Shown piece after piece: positions 42,128 to 52,142 of a stretch of DNA of 64,000 nt. Both the position numbers and the translations under genes were made by a program. How positions within the stretch are numbered: position 1 is the stretch's first letter; each line of letters begins with the position of its first letter. The stretch is from Hyphomonas sp. (lineage in GTDB: Bacteria; Pseudomonadota; Alphaproteobacteria; Caulobacterales; Hyphomonadaceae), in NCBI GenBank assembly GCA_002700305.1, contig PACZ01000003.1:1-64000 (forward strand), written 5' to 3'. The notes under the pieces are model-generated. The model was not told the origin of the DNA. It saw nothing but the letters and a program-made list of their open reading frames with translations, and did not search any database.

Positions 42128-43783
42128 TCATACCGCCGGTATGGCCCGTTCGATTAGGCGGGTCTGGTCGACATCCGGCGAGATATCGCCATAGAGGAGG
42201 CCATTGCGGTCGCTGCTGAGGCGCTGGGCGCAGAAGGCCTCGAACACAAAGTCCGGTGCCATTTCGTGAAGCGCGGCGCCCTGCAGCGCCAGGGCCGCAT
42301 CCCGGGCAAAGCCGCGGGCGGTGCCTTCATGCAGATTGCCCGGCGTCAGGTATTCCGCAAGGCGGCCAACATGCGCATCATAGGCATGATGTCGGCCGAG
42401 CGGCTTTTTCAGCTCTGCCTGCACGGCTTCCAGACTGTCCGGCTCCCGTGAGAGGGCGCGCAGAACGTCCAGCGCGATGACATTGCCGGAACCTTCCCAG
42501 ATCGCGTTCAGCGGAGACTGGCGGTAAAGGCGCGGCATCGGGCCTTCTTCCACATAGCCCGCCCCGCCATGGCATTCGAGTGCCTCATAGACAAAGCCCG
42601 GCTGGCGCTTGCACACCCAATATTTCGCGAGCGGCGTGGCGAGGCGCATGAAGGCCGCCTCCTGTTCGTCCGTCGCTGCCCGGTCGAGGCTGGCGCCGAC
42701 GCGCAGGGCGATGGCCGTGGCGGCTTCGCTTTCGATCACAAGGTCTGCCAGCACTACGCGCATAGCGGGCTGGTCGATCAGGGCCTTCTGGAAGGCCCGG
42801 CGCTGGGACGTATGCCACAACGCCTGCACCAGTGCGGCGCGGATGCCGCCGGTCGAACCGAGGATGCAGTCATATCGGGTGTGCTGGACCATATCGATAA
42901 TGGTCCGCACGCCCCGTCCCGCCTCGCCCAGCCGCTCTGCCCAGGCGCCATGATACTCAATCTCTGATGAGGCATTGGACTTGTCGCCCATCTTGTCCTT
43001 CAGGCGCATGACGTGGATGCCGTTGCGCGTACCGTCCGGCTTCCAGCGCGGCACGAGGAAACAGGTGAGCCCTTCCTCCGTATACGCAAGGGTAAGGAAA
43101 GCGTCAGACATCGGGGCGGAACAGAACCATTTGTGCCCGGTGAGAATATACGCGCCCTGCCCATCCGGCACAGCGCGGGTCGTGTTGGCGCGCACATCGC
43201 TGCCACCCTGTTTCTCCGTCATCGCCATGCCGATGGTGACGCCGGTCTTCTGGTCTGCTGGAATGAAACGCGGGTCATAGGACGCGGCCTGCACGCGCGG
43301 CACCCATTTGGCGGCAATCTCCGGATCGGCCTGCAGTGCGGGGACGCAGGCATAGGTCATCGACATCGGGCAGGTCACACCCGCATCCGCCTGGTTCATC
43401 AGGATCATCATCGCGCCATGCAGCACATGGCCCGCCTCACCCGCATTCCAGGCCGAAGCAGACAGCCCGCTATCCAGCCCCAGCGACATGAGGTTGTGAT
43501 AGGCCGGGTGGAAATCCACCTCGTCCAGCCGGTGCCCGAACCGGTCGAAGCTTTTCAGTTTCGGCAAATTCTCCTGCGCCTGCCGCGACCAGTCCTGCGT
43601 CTCGAACGCGCCGCAGCGCTTGCCGAATTCCGACAGCTTCGCCGCGTGGACGCCGCCGCCCGCCTTCTCCACCGCACCTTTCAGCGCCTTGTCGGAGGCA
43701 AACAGATCCACATCGCCGAAAACTTTCGGCTGGTTGGAGACGGTGTGCGTCTCAAGTTCTGACTGGGGTGCGTAATGTGGCAT
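42128..43783 (-). CDS. Acyl-CoA dehydrogenase, AidB-like
   Basis: This FAD flavoprotein of 551 residues is of the AidB/isovaleryl-CoA dehydrogenase branch. The N-terminal extension with NLMSLGLDSGLSASAWNAGE and the FAD-binding AMTEKQGGSDVRANTTRAV are AidB-like. SSEIEYHGAWAERLGEAGRG and ECHGGAGYVEEGPMPRLYRQ cover the rest of the core. AidB helps protect E. coli DNA from alkylation, but many homologues are simply acyl-CoA dehydrogenases, so the role is uncertain. The open frame reaches 43819, but ATG at 43783 has GGAGG 8 nt upstream. Confidence 0.88.
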   Translation of the reverse strand: MPHYAPQSELETHTVSNQPKVFGDVDLFASDKALKGAVEKAGGGVHAAKLSEFGKRCGAFETQDWSRQAQENLPKLKSFDRFGHRLDEVDFHPAYHNLMSLGLDSGLSASAWNAGEAGHVLHGAMMILMNQADAGVTCPMSMTYACVPALQADPEIAAKWVPRVQAASYDPRFIPADQKTGVTIGMAMTEKQGGSDVRANTTRAVPDGQGAYILTGHKWFCSAPMSDAFLTLAYTEEGLTCFLVPRWKPDGTRNGIHVMRLKDKMGDKSNASSEIEYHGAWAERLGEAGRGVRTIIDMVQHTRYDCILGSTGGIRAALVQALWHTSQRRAFQKALIDQPAMRVVLADLVIESEAATAIALRVGASLDRAATDEQEAAFMRLATPLAKYWVCKRQPGFVYEALECHGGAGYVEEGPMPRLYRQSPLNAIWEGSGNVIALDVLRALSREPDSLEAVQAELKKPLGRHHAYDAHVGRLAEYLTPGNLHEGTARGFARDAALALQGAALHEMAPDFVFEAFCAQRLSSDRNGLLYGDISPDVDQTRLIERAIPAV

Positions 43784-43863
43784 GGCGAGGCCCTCCGCCT
43801 GTGGTGTGGCCCCTACCATAGGTCGCCGCCCGCACCCCCGGAAGGGGGCGGGGCGTCACATTC

Positions 43864-46365
43864 CTATTGTGCGAACGCGAGATCGTCGAACCAGCCTTCC
43901 TCGCCCGCCCCGGCGCCGATGGGGCTGCCGGGGGGTACGTCGACCTCGGTCACGCCGGGCGTGGCGGCGGGGGCCGGACGGTCCAGATGCGCCGCGATCT
44001 TGCGCTGCAGGTCTTCGCGGGCGGCGGCATCGACCGGATCTGTCCGCCGGGTCGGCTTCAGGCGCTGGGTCATTCCTTTCAGGAAGGCATCGGCCCGCAT
44101 CGTGACGCCCGGCGACGCAGCCGGGTCACTCGCGAGCGTGATCAACGAGGAGACAAAGCGCGCCTGCTGGCGGCGGCGGATCTCGGCCTGGCGCGGCGTC
44201 GGCGCGGGCGTAAAGACTTCCCGCTCCAGACCGGCGAGCATTTCCTCGAATGACAGCGCGCCCGGGTCACGCCGGCTGGTTTCCACAAGCCGTGCGGCGC
44301 GGGCCGGGTGCAGCAGCGCATCAATGGTTGTCTGCGAGGCCGTATCAGCGGCGGTGAGCAGATCGAACATCGGGCCGGTGTCACCGGGGAAATATTCCGC
44401 CCCGCCCGTATTGTAGGAGAAGGCCGCGAGCGGCGGGGTCAGCTGGTTGAGCACGCCATCCGGCAGGTCCAGAGACGTCGGCTCCAGCGTGACGAGCAGC
44501 GCCGCAAGAGCCGCCCGCTGGCGCTGCGGCGCAACGACATGCGCCATGCCGCCGCCATCGCCCCGGCGGGAATAATAGAACTCATACCCGCCGACAGACT
44601 TTGCCGCCGCGGCCACCTGATAGCGGTGATAGAGATAGACCGGCACCAGTGTCTGGCGCAGACGCGACGTGTCCGCGCCCGGCTCGATCACGTCGAGACC
44701 GAAACGGTCGAGCGCAATCTTCCGTACACGCAATGTGTTGTAGAGTTCGGCGATCGCATCCTCGCCATTGTCCCAGACGCTGCCATAGGGATGGGCCGTG
44801 CCTGTGCCGCGCGCTTCGGGATCATCCACGAAGCGCAGCCCGCTGCCATAGGCGGCGCGCAGCAGCTTGTCGCCTTCCGCATCTTCATCGGCGCCTTCCG
44901 GATATTGGGCGTAGAGCCAGGTTGCGGCGACCTTGTCCCACTCACCGATACCGACGTCGTAGGCCTCGGAAAAATCGAGCTGTCCGTTCTCGCTGACCTT
45001 CACCCAAGGCGCGGGATAATCCATCACCGAGGCGCGGTCATTGGTGGAGGCGGCGAAATTGTGCGCAAAGCCCAGCGTGTGGCCGACTTCATGCGCGGCG
45101 AGCTGGCGGATACGGGACAGCGCCACCTGTACCGGATCGTCTGCGTCGCCCGTGCCCGTCTTCGATGCGCCGGCAAGGCCTTCGAAAATCATCCGGTCCT
45201 GCCGCACTCGCTGGCTGCCGAGGATAACGTTGGCTTTCAGCATCTCACCCGTGCGCGGATCGTAAACGCCGCCGCCATAGGACCAGCCGCGCGTCTGGCG
45301 GTGCACCCACTGGATCACATTGTAGCGGATATCCAGCGGATGGGCGCCTTCGGGCAGGACTTCCACGCGATAGGAATCCGGGAAGCCTGCTGCTGCAAAC
45401 GCATCGGCCCACCAGGATGCACCTTCGATGAGCGCGTCGCGGATCTCGGGCGGCGCGCCGGAGTCGACGTAGAAGACAAGCGGCTCCTTCGCCGGGCTGG
45501 AGGCGGCGGTGGGGTCCTGCTTTTCCAGCCGGAACCGGCGGGCGTAGGACTTGCGCACCTGGCCTTCAAGCGGTGCGGAGAAGTCATAATAAGGCACATC
45601 AATCGTGCCACTGCGTATATCGAAGGCACGCGGGGTGTAGCCATCGTCCGGCAGGCGCACCAGCGACACATGCTGGACCAGCGTGATCGCGCGGCCATCG
45701 GCGGCGGTCGCCAGAACTTCGGCTTTCGGCTCCTCACTGGTCAGCGTGAGAAAGGCATCGAACTCGACATTGTCGGGAAAGGCGAGTGCGGCGGAGGCGT
45801 CTGGCATGGACCGGTCTTCCGCGAGAGAGAAGCTGCCGCCCTTCGGATTGTTCTTGAGCGCGGCTTTCACATCTAGCGCATCACGCGTGAGATAGCCGGA
45901 AATATCGACCAGAAGCTCTCCGCGCGGGCTTTCTGCAATGACGTCTCCAGACCAGAGGAAGGAACTGGCGAAAGACTGGCGCACGGCCTTCTTCTCAAGC
46001 GGATTGTCGGCGCTGGCGACATAGCTCCAGTTTTCCTGCTCGGCGATCAGCTTCCTGCCAACGCGGCGGAACGCGATCAGCGAGCCGCCATCGAACAGGC
46101 CCCGGTCCAGCCCGATGGGATTGGAGCCGAGCCCGGCGGTCAGCCCGGTCGCCTGGATGGCACGCAGCGAGATGCCGTCCTCATCCGGCTTCGGGAAGGC
46201 CGCCAGGATACGTCCGCCCTTCGCATCAGCATAATAAGGCAGGAAGCCATCAGCGCGCGTCAGCCCGCTGGTCGCCTCGCCCCACGTCTTCGGATCGTCC
46301 GCCGCAGCCGCCCCCGCCCAGACCAGTGCCAGAACCGAAAACAGGAAAGCCGCCAACCCGCGCAT
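43864..46365 (-). CDS. Large secreted zinc metalloprotease (DUF5117/DUF4953-like)
   Basis: This protein of 833 residues has a signal peptide (MRGLAAFLFSVLALVWAGAA). Its zincin motif is HEVGHTLGFAH, with H425, E426 and H429 and a third His nearby. The layout, a long N-terminal region with repeated beta strands and then the HExxH domain with VMDYPAPWV as the Met-turn region, fits the DUF5117/DUF4953 zinc-protease group of Proteobacteria and Bacteroidetes. The C-terminal third is rich in Ala, Arg and Pro. It probably acts in the periplasm or outside the cell. The frame extends to 46425, but 46365 gives the signal peptide. Confidence 0.9.
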   Translation of the reverse strand: MRGLAAFLFSVLALVWAGAAAADDPKTWGEATSGLTRADGFLPYYADAKGGRILAAFPKPDEDGISLRAIQATGLTAGLGSNPIGLDRGLFDGGSLIAFRRVGRKLIAEQENWSYVASADNPLEKKAVRQSFASSFLWSGDVIAESPRGELLVDISGYLTRDALDVKAALKNNPKGGSFSLAEDRSMPDASAALAFPDNVEFDAFLTLTSEEPKAEVLATAADGRAITLVQHVSLVRLPDDGYTPRAFDIRSGTIDVPYYDFSAPLEGQVRKSYARRFRLEKQDPTAASSPAKEPLVFYVDSGAPPEIRDALIEGASWWADAFAAAGFPDSYRVEVLPEGAHPLDIRYNVIQWVHRQTRGWSYGGGVYDPRTGEMLKANVILGSQRVRQDRMIFEGLAGASKTGTGDADDPVQVALSRIRQLAAHEVGHTLGFAHNFAASTNDRASVMDYPAPWVKVSENGQLDFSEAYDVGIGEWDKVAATWLYAQYPEGADEDAEGDKLLRAAYGSGLRFVDDPEARGTGTAHPYGSVWDNGEDAIAELYNTLRVRKIALDRFGLDVIEPGADTSRLRQTLVPVYLYHRYQVAAAAKSVGGYEFYYSRRGDGGGMAHVVAPQRQRAALAALLVTLEPTSLDLPDGVLNQLTPPLAAFSYNTGGAEYFPGDTGPMFDLLTAADTASQTTIDALLHPARAARLVETSRRDPGALSFEEMLAGLEREVFTPAPTPRQAEIRRRQQARFVSSLITLASDPAASPGVTMRADAFLKGMTQRLKPTRRTDPVDAAAREDLQRKIAAHLDRPAPAATPGVTEVDVPPGSPIGAGAGEEGWFDDLAFAQ

Positions 46366-46587
46366 ACCGAAACTCCATTTGCCGGAAACTGGCCGCACGG
46401 TGCCGCATAAGGCAAATGGGTTCAATGCCTGGGGGCAAGGGTTTCATCGATGCCGCAAAGAAAACCGGACTTGCACCGGTTTCCGGCCTCCGGACGATCA
46501 GCTGCGCAGAAAAGCGTTGGACTTTTTATTGATATTCGATATTACGCCGATCCCGCCCGTTCCCCCCGGGCAACCCAATCCGGATAC

Positions 46588-47346
46588 ATGATGCAACAAG
46601 ATTCGCCTCCCTCCCGCCCCATCCTCAAGCCCCTGATCATCCTGTGGGCGCTCACGCTGGCGGCACAACTGGCAGGGCTGGCCCATGGGGTTGCGCAGGC
46701 AGGCCACAGCGTGGCGCCGGTGATCCTGCCGAGCGCGGTGGTCCTGTCGCTCGTGACGCTTCCGCTCGCATGGCTGGGCCTCGTCCTCGGACAGCGGACC
46801 GGCCTCGGGGCGCCCTTGCTGACAGACCTGTTGGACAATGTACCTGGTGCAGGGTCGCGCTTGCTTAGACGCGCGTTGCTGGCGTGTCTTCTCGGCCTGC
46901 TGCTCGGCGCTGCCATGGTGGGCCTGAAGCTTGCGTTGCTGCCCTATTCTCCACCGGAAATGCCGGGGCTGGGTTTTCGTGGTCCGGTCGGCGGCCTGCT
47001 GGTTTCGATCGCGGCGGCGGTCGGCGAAGAAGTCTGGTTCAGGCTGGGGCTGATGACGCTTCTTGTCTGGGCTGCCTCCAGCCTGCGTCGCCAGGACCGT
47101 CCCAATCCTTTGCTCATCTGGGGCATCATCCTCCTGACAGCAGTAGCCTTCGGCATGGCCCACCTGCCCCAGCTCGCTTCCTTTGATGCCGCGACGCCGT
47201 TTTCGATCTGGGGAACGATCCTTGGAAACTGCGCGGTCGGCAGTCTCTATGGCTGGCTGTATTGGCGGTATGGGCTGCTGGCTGCCATGGTCGGCCACTT
47301 CTCAGTAGATGTCGTCATTCACGTCTTGCCCGCATTTTTCCGCTAG
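46588..47346 (+). CDS. CPBP-family intramembrane protease
   Basis: The 252-residue membrane protein has about seven hydrophobic segments and the CPBP (Abi/CAAX-type) motifs EEVWFRLGL (motif 1, Glu-Glu...Arg), FGMAHLPQL (motif 2) and MVGHFSVDVVIH (motif 3). Members cleave prenylated or other membrane-bound substrates, and some take part in bacteriocin immunity. The first part of the open frame (46450-46587) has coding-unlike sequence, so the ATG at 46588 is preferred, although no ribosome site is visible. M48 at 46591 is an alternative. Confidence 0.85.
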   Translation: MMQQDSPPSRPILKPLIILWALTLAAQLAGLAHGVAQAGHSVAPVILPSAVVLSLVTLPLAWLGLVLGQRTGLGAPLLTDLLDNVPGAGSRLLRRALLACLLGLLLGAAMVGLKLALLPYSPPEMPGLGFRGPVGGLLVSIAAAVGEEVWFRLGLMTLLVWAASSLRRQDRPNPLLIWGIILLTAVAFGMAHLPQLASFDAATPFSIWGTILGNCAVGSLYGWLYWRYGLLAAMVGHFSVDVVIHVLPAFFR

Positions 47347-47438
47347 CCGGTGACAGCCCGAACAGCCGCCCCAACTGGCGGCGAGAAGCAATCGGGCCTA
47401 TCACTACGAGTCGGTTTTTCCAGCGGAATGAACGGCTT

Positions 47439-48728
47439 ATGGCAGACAAAGATAAAATCGGCCTGCGTGAGGCCGTCTCTATCGGCATTGGCGGCATGGT
47501 GGGCGGGGGCATCTTTGCGGTGCTTGGCCTTGCGGCGGATCTCGCCCAGGGTGGTACGCCGGTCGCCTTCCTGTTTGCCGGGCTGATCGCGCTCGTTACC
47601 TCCTATTCCTACGTCCACCTGTCGCGCACCTATCCGGACCGGGGCGGCACGGTGCGCTTCATCAATGAAGGCTTCGGGCGCGGCGTGTTCAGCGGCGGCG
47701 TGAACAACCTGCTCTGGGTCAGCTATATCATCATGCTGGCACTCTATGCCTCCGCGTTCGGATCATATGCGCCAAACCTGATGCCGATCACCGGCGACAA
47801 GGCGCTCGACCCGCACATCTATGCCAGCGCCATCATCCTGATCGCCACGGCGATCAATTATTACAGCATCAAGGTCGTCGGCGCGATTGAGTCCTATGCC
47901 GTCATCATCAAGCTGCTGATCCTGCTCGGCTTTGTCGGAATCGGCGCGTTCGGCCTGATCGGGAACGAAAATCTGGGCCAGCTCAATGTGGCGCACTGGG
48001 AGTCTCCGCTGACGCTGGTCACCGCCGGCATGATCATCTTCGTGGCTTATGAGGGGTTCGAGCTGATCGCTAATGCGGCGCCGGACATCAAGTCACCCGA
48101 GAAGAACATTCCGCGCGCCTATTATATCTCGGTCGGCTTCGTGATCGTGCTCTATCTCGCCATCGCGGTGATCACCGTCGGCTCCCTGCCCTTCGGCCAG
48201 ATCAAGGATGCGCAAGATTATGTGCTGGCGGAAGCAGCAAAGCCCATGCTGGGCCAGATCGGCTTCACCATCATCACAGTGGCCGCGCTGATCTCCACCT
48301 TCTCGGCCATAAATGCCTCCCTCTATGGCGGCAGCCGGGTCAGCTATGAGATTGCCGAAGACGATGAACTCTCCAGCGAGTTCACGCACCAGTTCTGGAA
48401 CCAGCCGATCGGCCTGATGTTCACAGCCGTCGCCACGCTCGTCCTAGTCAATACGCTGGAACTGGAAAGCATCTCGACGACAGGCAGTATCGGCTTCCTG
48501 TTGATCTTTGCCGTGGTCAACATGGTTGCCGTCCGCAAGGCATCGGAGGTGAAGGGATCGAGATGGATCGCAGGCCTCGGCGCAGCACTGTGCCTTGCTG
48601 CGCTTGCGGCCCTGCTGGTCCATACGGCCCAGACCAATCTGCTGAACCTGCTGATCGCCTGCGGAATCATCGCAGCCTGTTTCCTGGGTGAATTCCTTTA
48701 CAAGCGCCTTGGACACAAGCCGGGCTGA
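47439..48728 (+). CDS. APC-family amino acid permease
   Basis: This 429-residue transporter has 12 predicted membrane segments. AVSIGIGGMVGGGIFAVLGL is the family's conserved first helix with the Gly-rich unwound substrate site, and IIFVAYEGFELIANAAPDIK matches helix 6. It probably exchanges or imports an amino acid or amine; the substrate is not evident. The frame opens at 47262, overlapping the protease gene, but ATG 47439 starts the usual MADKDKIGLREAVSIGIGG. It is read separately from the upstream CPBP gene. The next gene converges with a 5-bp gap. Confidence 0.9.
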   Translation: MADKDKIGLREAVSIGIGGMVGGGIFAVLGLAADLAQGGTPVAFLFAGLIALVTSYSYVHLSRTYPDRGGTVRFINEGFGRGVFSGGVNNLLWVSYIIMLALYASAFGSYAPNLMPITGDKALDPHIYASAIILIATAINYYSIKVVGAIESYAVIIKLLILLGFVGIGAFGLIGNENLGQLNVAHWESPLTLVTAGMIIFVAYEGFELIANAAPDIKSPEKNIPRAYYISVGFVIVLYLAIAVITVGSLPFGQIKDAQDYVLAEAAKPMLGQIGFTIITVAALISTFSAINASLYGGSRVSYEIAEDDELSSEFTHQFWNQPIGLMFTAVATLVLVNTLELESISTTGSIGFLLIFAVVNMVAVRKASEVKGSRWIAGLGAALCLAALAALLVHTAQTNLLNLLIACGIIAACFLGEFLYKRLGHKPG

Positions 48729-48733
48729 CGCGC

Positions 48734-49207
48734 TCAGCCGTTACAGGTCTGCGTGTTTTTCTGGATGCCGATCTGACTGACCTTGCCAGTGTCATTGTCG
48801 ACTTCGAAATAGACGTCATTGTAATCGTAGACGGTGATGTCACCGCGCGTGACGACGCATCTCGGCGTGCCGTAAACGCCGCGCGCGAAAATCTGTTCAC
48901 TGCCTTTCGCGACGCCTGCCGGTGTACGGAAACGTTCATCGCGCGCGATGATCCAGTAGACCTTGTCGTCAGCCCCGACGGTCAGGCCGTCATAATTGTA
49001 GCTGGTCGCCTCCGTCCCCGCGATGGGGATCGTTTTGCGCGGCGTTCCTTTCACGGCGAAGAGTTCCGCCAGCGACATGCCAAGCTCGACATTGCCGACC
49101 CGTTCACCGGGAATGATCATGTCATCGTTGAGATTGGGCGGCGCAGTGGCGCACGCGCCGAACGCGAGGATGGACAGGGTTGCGAGAGTTGCGCGGACAA
49201 CCGTCAT
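48734..49207 (-). CDS. Lipoprotein of unknown function
   Basis: This 157-residue lipoprotein has the signal MTVVRATLATLSILAFGAC. The mature part has the patterned segment VGNVELGMSLAELFAVKGTP and two cysteines (RCVVTRGD and QTCNG) that may pair. The strand-rich middle (GTEATSYNYDGLTVGADDKV, DITVYDYNDVYFEVDND) suggests a small beta domain. I do not recognise the family. It converges on the permease gene and is followed upstream by a 153-bp gap. Confidence 0.7.
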   Translation of the reverse strand: MTVVRATLATLSILAFGACATAPPNLNDDMIIPGERVGNVELGMSLAELFAVKGTPRKTIPIAGTEATSYNYDGLTVGADDKVYWIIARDERFRTPAGVAKGSEQIFARGVYGTPRCVVTRGDITVYDYNDVYFEVDNDTGKVSQIGIQKNTQTCNG

Positions 49208-49360
49208 GACGGATCCCTCATGGCTTGTGTGGACACTGCACTGACGGTCAGATCAGCACATCCCCAGCCACCTTGAGGAAACTACGGCATAAATCGTGGC
49301 CAGCGCCACTCAGGCAGGCCACAATTTTTTGTAATGTTCAGCTGGCCTTATCCGGCCACC

Positions 49361-50500
49361 TTAATCCTTCAGCATGTCCCGGCTGATGATCACGCGCATG
49401 ATCTCGTTCGTGCCTTCGAGGATCTGGTGCACTCTCAGGTCACGGACGATGCGCTCCACGCCGTAATCGGCGAGATAGCCATAGCCGCCATGGATCTGCA
49501 GCGCTTCGTTCGCGACCTTGAACGCCGTATCGGTCACGAAGCGCTTCGCCATGGCGCACCAGCGGGTGGCGGACGGGTCCTTGCGGTCGAGCCGGCCTGC
49601 GGCTTCGTACAGCATCACGCGCGCGGCCTGCAGTTCGGTCTCCATGTCGGCCAGCTTGAACTGGGTGGCCTGGAAGTCCGCAATTGCCTTGCCGAACTGG
49701 GACCGTTCCTTTGCATAGGCGAGCGCCTTGTCGAGCGCGAGCTGCGCCCCGCCCAGCGCGGAGGCTGCGATGTTCAAACGCCCGCCATCGAGGCCCGCCA
49801 TGGCGAATTTGAAGCCGTGGCCCTCCTCGCCCACGCGGTTCGCTGCCGGGACGCGTACACCGTCGAGCATAACCTGCCGGGTCGGCTGGCTCTTCCAGCC
49901 CATCTTGCGCTCATTCGCGCCGAAGCTGAGCCCCGGCGCATCCTTCGGGATGATGAAGGTCGACACGCCCTTCGCGCCATCATCTGAGGTGCGTGCCATC
50001 AGGACGTAGACATCAGACGTTCCCGCGCCAGAGATGAATTGCTTCGTGCCGGTAATGACGTAGTCGTCGCCCTCGCGGACGGCCCGGGTCTTGAGGCTTG
50101 CGGCGTCAGATCCGGCGCCCGGCTCGGTCAGGCAGTAGGAGGCGATCAGCTCCATGCTGGTCAAGCGCGGCAGCCATGCCTGGCGCTGCTCGTCACTGCC
50201 GAATGTGTCGATCATCCAGCTCGCCATATTGTGGATGGAGATGAAGGCCGCCGTGGACACATCGCCATAGGCCAGCTGCTCAAAGATCAGCGCTGCGTCG
50301 GTGCGCGTCAGGCCCGCGCCGCCGACATCTTCCTTCACGTATATGCTGGCGAAGCCGAGCTCTGCTGCCTTGCGGATGACGTCCACCGGAAAGTGGCTGG
50401 TCTGGTCCCATTCCTCGGAGTGGGGCAGCAATTCCTCTTCCGCGAACTTCCGCGCCATATCGCGAATCATCAATTGTTCGTCGGAAAACAACGTGCTCAT
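49361..50500 (-). CDS. Acyl-CoA dehydrogenase, isobutyryl-CoA-like
   Basis: This FAD enzyme of 379 residues has the standard ACAD core: the FAD signature ELIASYCLTEPGAGSDAASL, the C-terminal signature ANEALQIHGGYGYLADYGVE and IVRDLRVHQILEGTNEIMRV. The details, notably the YGVER and HQILEGTNEIMR region, suit isobutyryl-CoA dehydrogenase (valine breakdown), but short/branched-chain activity is the safe call. The open frame begins GTG at 50509; ATG at 50500 has AAGGTGG upstream and is preferred. It diverges from the GNAT gene. Confidence 0.92.
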   Translation of the reverse strand: MSTLFSDEQLMIRDMARKFAEEELLPHSEEWDQTSHFPVDVIRKAAELGFASIYVKEDVGGAGLTRTDAALIFEQLAYGDVSTAAFISIHNMASWMIDTFGSDEQRQAWLPRLTSMELIASYCLTEPGAGSDAASLKTRAVREGDDYVITGTKQFISGAGTSDVYVLMARTSDDGAKGVSTFIIPKDAPGLSFGANERKMGWKSQPTRQVMLDGVRVPAANRVGEEGHGFKFAMAGLDGGRLNIAASALGGAQLALDKALAYAKERSQFGKAIADFQATQFKLADMETELQAARVMLYEAAGRLDRKDPSATRWCAMAKRFVTDTAFKVANEALQIHGGYGYLADYGVERIVRDLRVHQILEGTNEIMRVIISRDMLKD

Positions 50501-50558
50501 GGGTTCCACCTTTGGACTATCTCAAGTATGGGTTCGGGAATTCCCCGTGTCACCGGTA

Positions 50559-51101
50559 ATGTCAATGCAACAGATCCGATCAGAATATGTCATCGCCCCG
50601 GCATCGCCGGGAGACATCGAGCGTCTGATCGAAGTCGATCTGGCAGCTGGCCAGCTGTTCGCGCCAACCGGGCTTTTGTCCGACGATGCGCTGGACGATC
50701 ATGTGCCGGAAGCCGTGATGCTGCAGGCGATTGAGGCTGGCGACCTTCTGAAAACCAGCGCGCCGGACGGCACACCCGTCGGCTTCGCCCTCGTCTCGCC
50801 GAGGGGCGGTACGCTGTATCTCGACCAGATCAGCATGCACCCCGATTGTGGCGGCAAAGGCCTCGGAACCGACATGATGCGGCATGTGCTCCAATTGGCC
50901 AAGCAGCGCCGCCTGAAGCAGGTGACCCTTTCCACTTTCCGGGACGTGCCATGGAATGGGCCGTTCTACCGCAAGCTCGGATTCCGGGAGATTCCACGGA
51001 AAGACTTGGCGGCATGGATGCTGGACCTGGAACGCATCCAGGCCGAAAGCCTCGATGTCTCACAGCGCTGTTTCATGGTGCGTAAAATTGGCTGGTTGTA
51101 A
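50559..51101 (+). CDS. GNAT-family acetyltransferase
   Basis: The 180-residue protein has the acetyl-CoA binding pattern HPDCGGKGLGTDMMRHVLQL and the following strands (VTLSTFRDVPWNGPFYRKLG). The substrate is not known. The end (LDVSQRCFMVRKIGWL) is unusual but intact. Start: two ATGs lie at 50559 and 50565, and neither has a clear ribosome site. It sits in a 58-bp divergent gap from the acyl-CoA dehydrogenase and 30 bp before hemB, which may be cotranscribed. Confidence 0.8.
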   Translation: MSMQQIRSEYVIAPASPGDIERLIEVDLAAGQLFAPTGLLSDDALDDHVPEAVMLQAIEAGDLLKTSAPDGTPVGFALVSPRGGTLYLDQISMHPDCGGKGLGTDMMRHVLQLAKQRRLKQVTLSTFRDVPWNGPFYRKLGFREIPRKDLAAWMLDLERIQAESLDVSQRCFMVRKIGWL

Positions 51102-51131
51102 GCGCCCGTTTTTGGGCGCAGGTGAAGTGTC

Positions 51132-52127
51132 ATGACACAGTTTCCCCAATCCTTTCCGAACACCCGTATGCGCCGCCTGCGCCAGGCCCCATGGGTCCGC
51201 GGCCTTGTCGCTGAAAACACGCTGACGCCTGCAGATCTTGTCTGGGCCGTCTTCATCCATGATGGCGAAGGCCGCGTGCCGGTCGGCAGCCTGCCGGGCA
51301 TTGACCGTCTCAGCATCGAAGAGGCCGCGAAAACGGCGAAGCGCGCCGAAAGCCTTGGCATTCCGGCCATCGCGCTGTTTCCCTATATCGGCCCGGAAGG
51401 CAAAGACGAGGAAGGCACCGGCGCGCTGGACCCGGACGGCCTCATCCCCCGCGCCCTCCGCGCCATGAAGGATGCCGCCCCCGGCGTCGGCCTGATCACC
51501 GATGTCGCTCTGGATGCCTATACCAGCCACGGCCATGACGGCCTGCTCGACCCCGACGGCACGATCCCGAACGATGCCACGGTGGAGCGGCTGGTGAAAC
51601 AGGCCCTCGCCCATGCCGCCGCGGGCGCGGATGTCATTGCCCCCTCCGACATGATGGACGGCCGCATTGGCGCCATCCGGGAGGCCTTCGACGAGGAAGG
51701 CTTCACCAATGTGATGATCCTCGCCTATGCCGCGAAATATGCCTCCGGCTTCTACGGGCCCTATCGCGACGCTATCGGCTCGGCCCAGGCCCTCTCGGGC
51801 GACAAGAAGACCTACCAGCAGGATCCGGCGAATTCAGACGAGGCCCTGCGCGAAGTTGCCCTCGACCTCGCCGAGGGCGCGGACATGGTGATGGTGAAAC
51901 CCGGTCTTCCGTATCTGGACATTGTGCAGCGCGTCTCCTCGACCTTCGGCGTGCCGACGCTCGCCTACCAGGTCTCCGGCGAATACGCCCAGATCATGGC
52001 CGCCGCCCAGAACGGCTGGATCGACGGCGACCGCGTGATCATGGAAAGCCTGATGTGTTTCAAACGGGCGGGCGCCAGCGGGATCATCACCTATTTTGCG
52101 GAGAAGGCGGCCGAGAAACTCAGCTAA
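51132..52127 (+). CDS. hemB: Porphobilinogen synthase (delta-aminolevulinate dehydratase)
   Basis: The enzyme joins two 5-aminolevulinate molecules into porphobilinogen for heme biosynthesis. Active-site lysines are K202 (AAKYASGFYG) and K256 (MVMVKPGLPYLDI). The region DVALDAYTSHGHDGLLD (residues 124-140) has Asp residues in place of the zinc-binding Cys cluster, so it should be the Mg-dependent type without catalytic zinc. Length 331 is typical. Part of the sequence near K256 (bases 51903-51927) is repeated downstream of the next gene. Confidence 0.97.
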   Translation: MTQFPQSFPNTRMRRLRQAPWVRGLVAENTLTPADLVWAVFIHDGEGRVPVGSLPGIDRLSIEEAAKTAKRAESLGIPAIALFPYIGPEGKDEEGTGALDPDGLIPRALRAMKDAAPGVGLITDVALDAYTSHGHDGLLDPDGTIPNDATVERLVKQALAHAAAGADVIAPSDMMDGRIGAIREAFDEEGFTNVMILAYAAKYASGFYGPYRDAIGSAQALSGDKKTYQQDPANSDEALREVALDLAEGADMVMVKPGLPYLDIVQRVSSTFGVPTLAYQVSGEYAQIMAAAQNGWIDGDRVIMESLMCFKRAGASGIITYFAEKAAEKLS

Positions 52128-52142
52128 AAATGGAGACAGCCA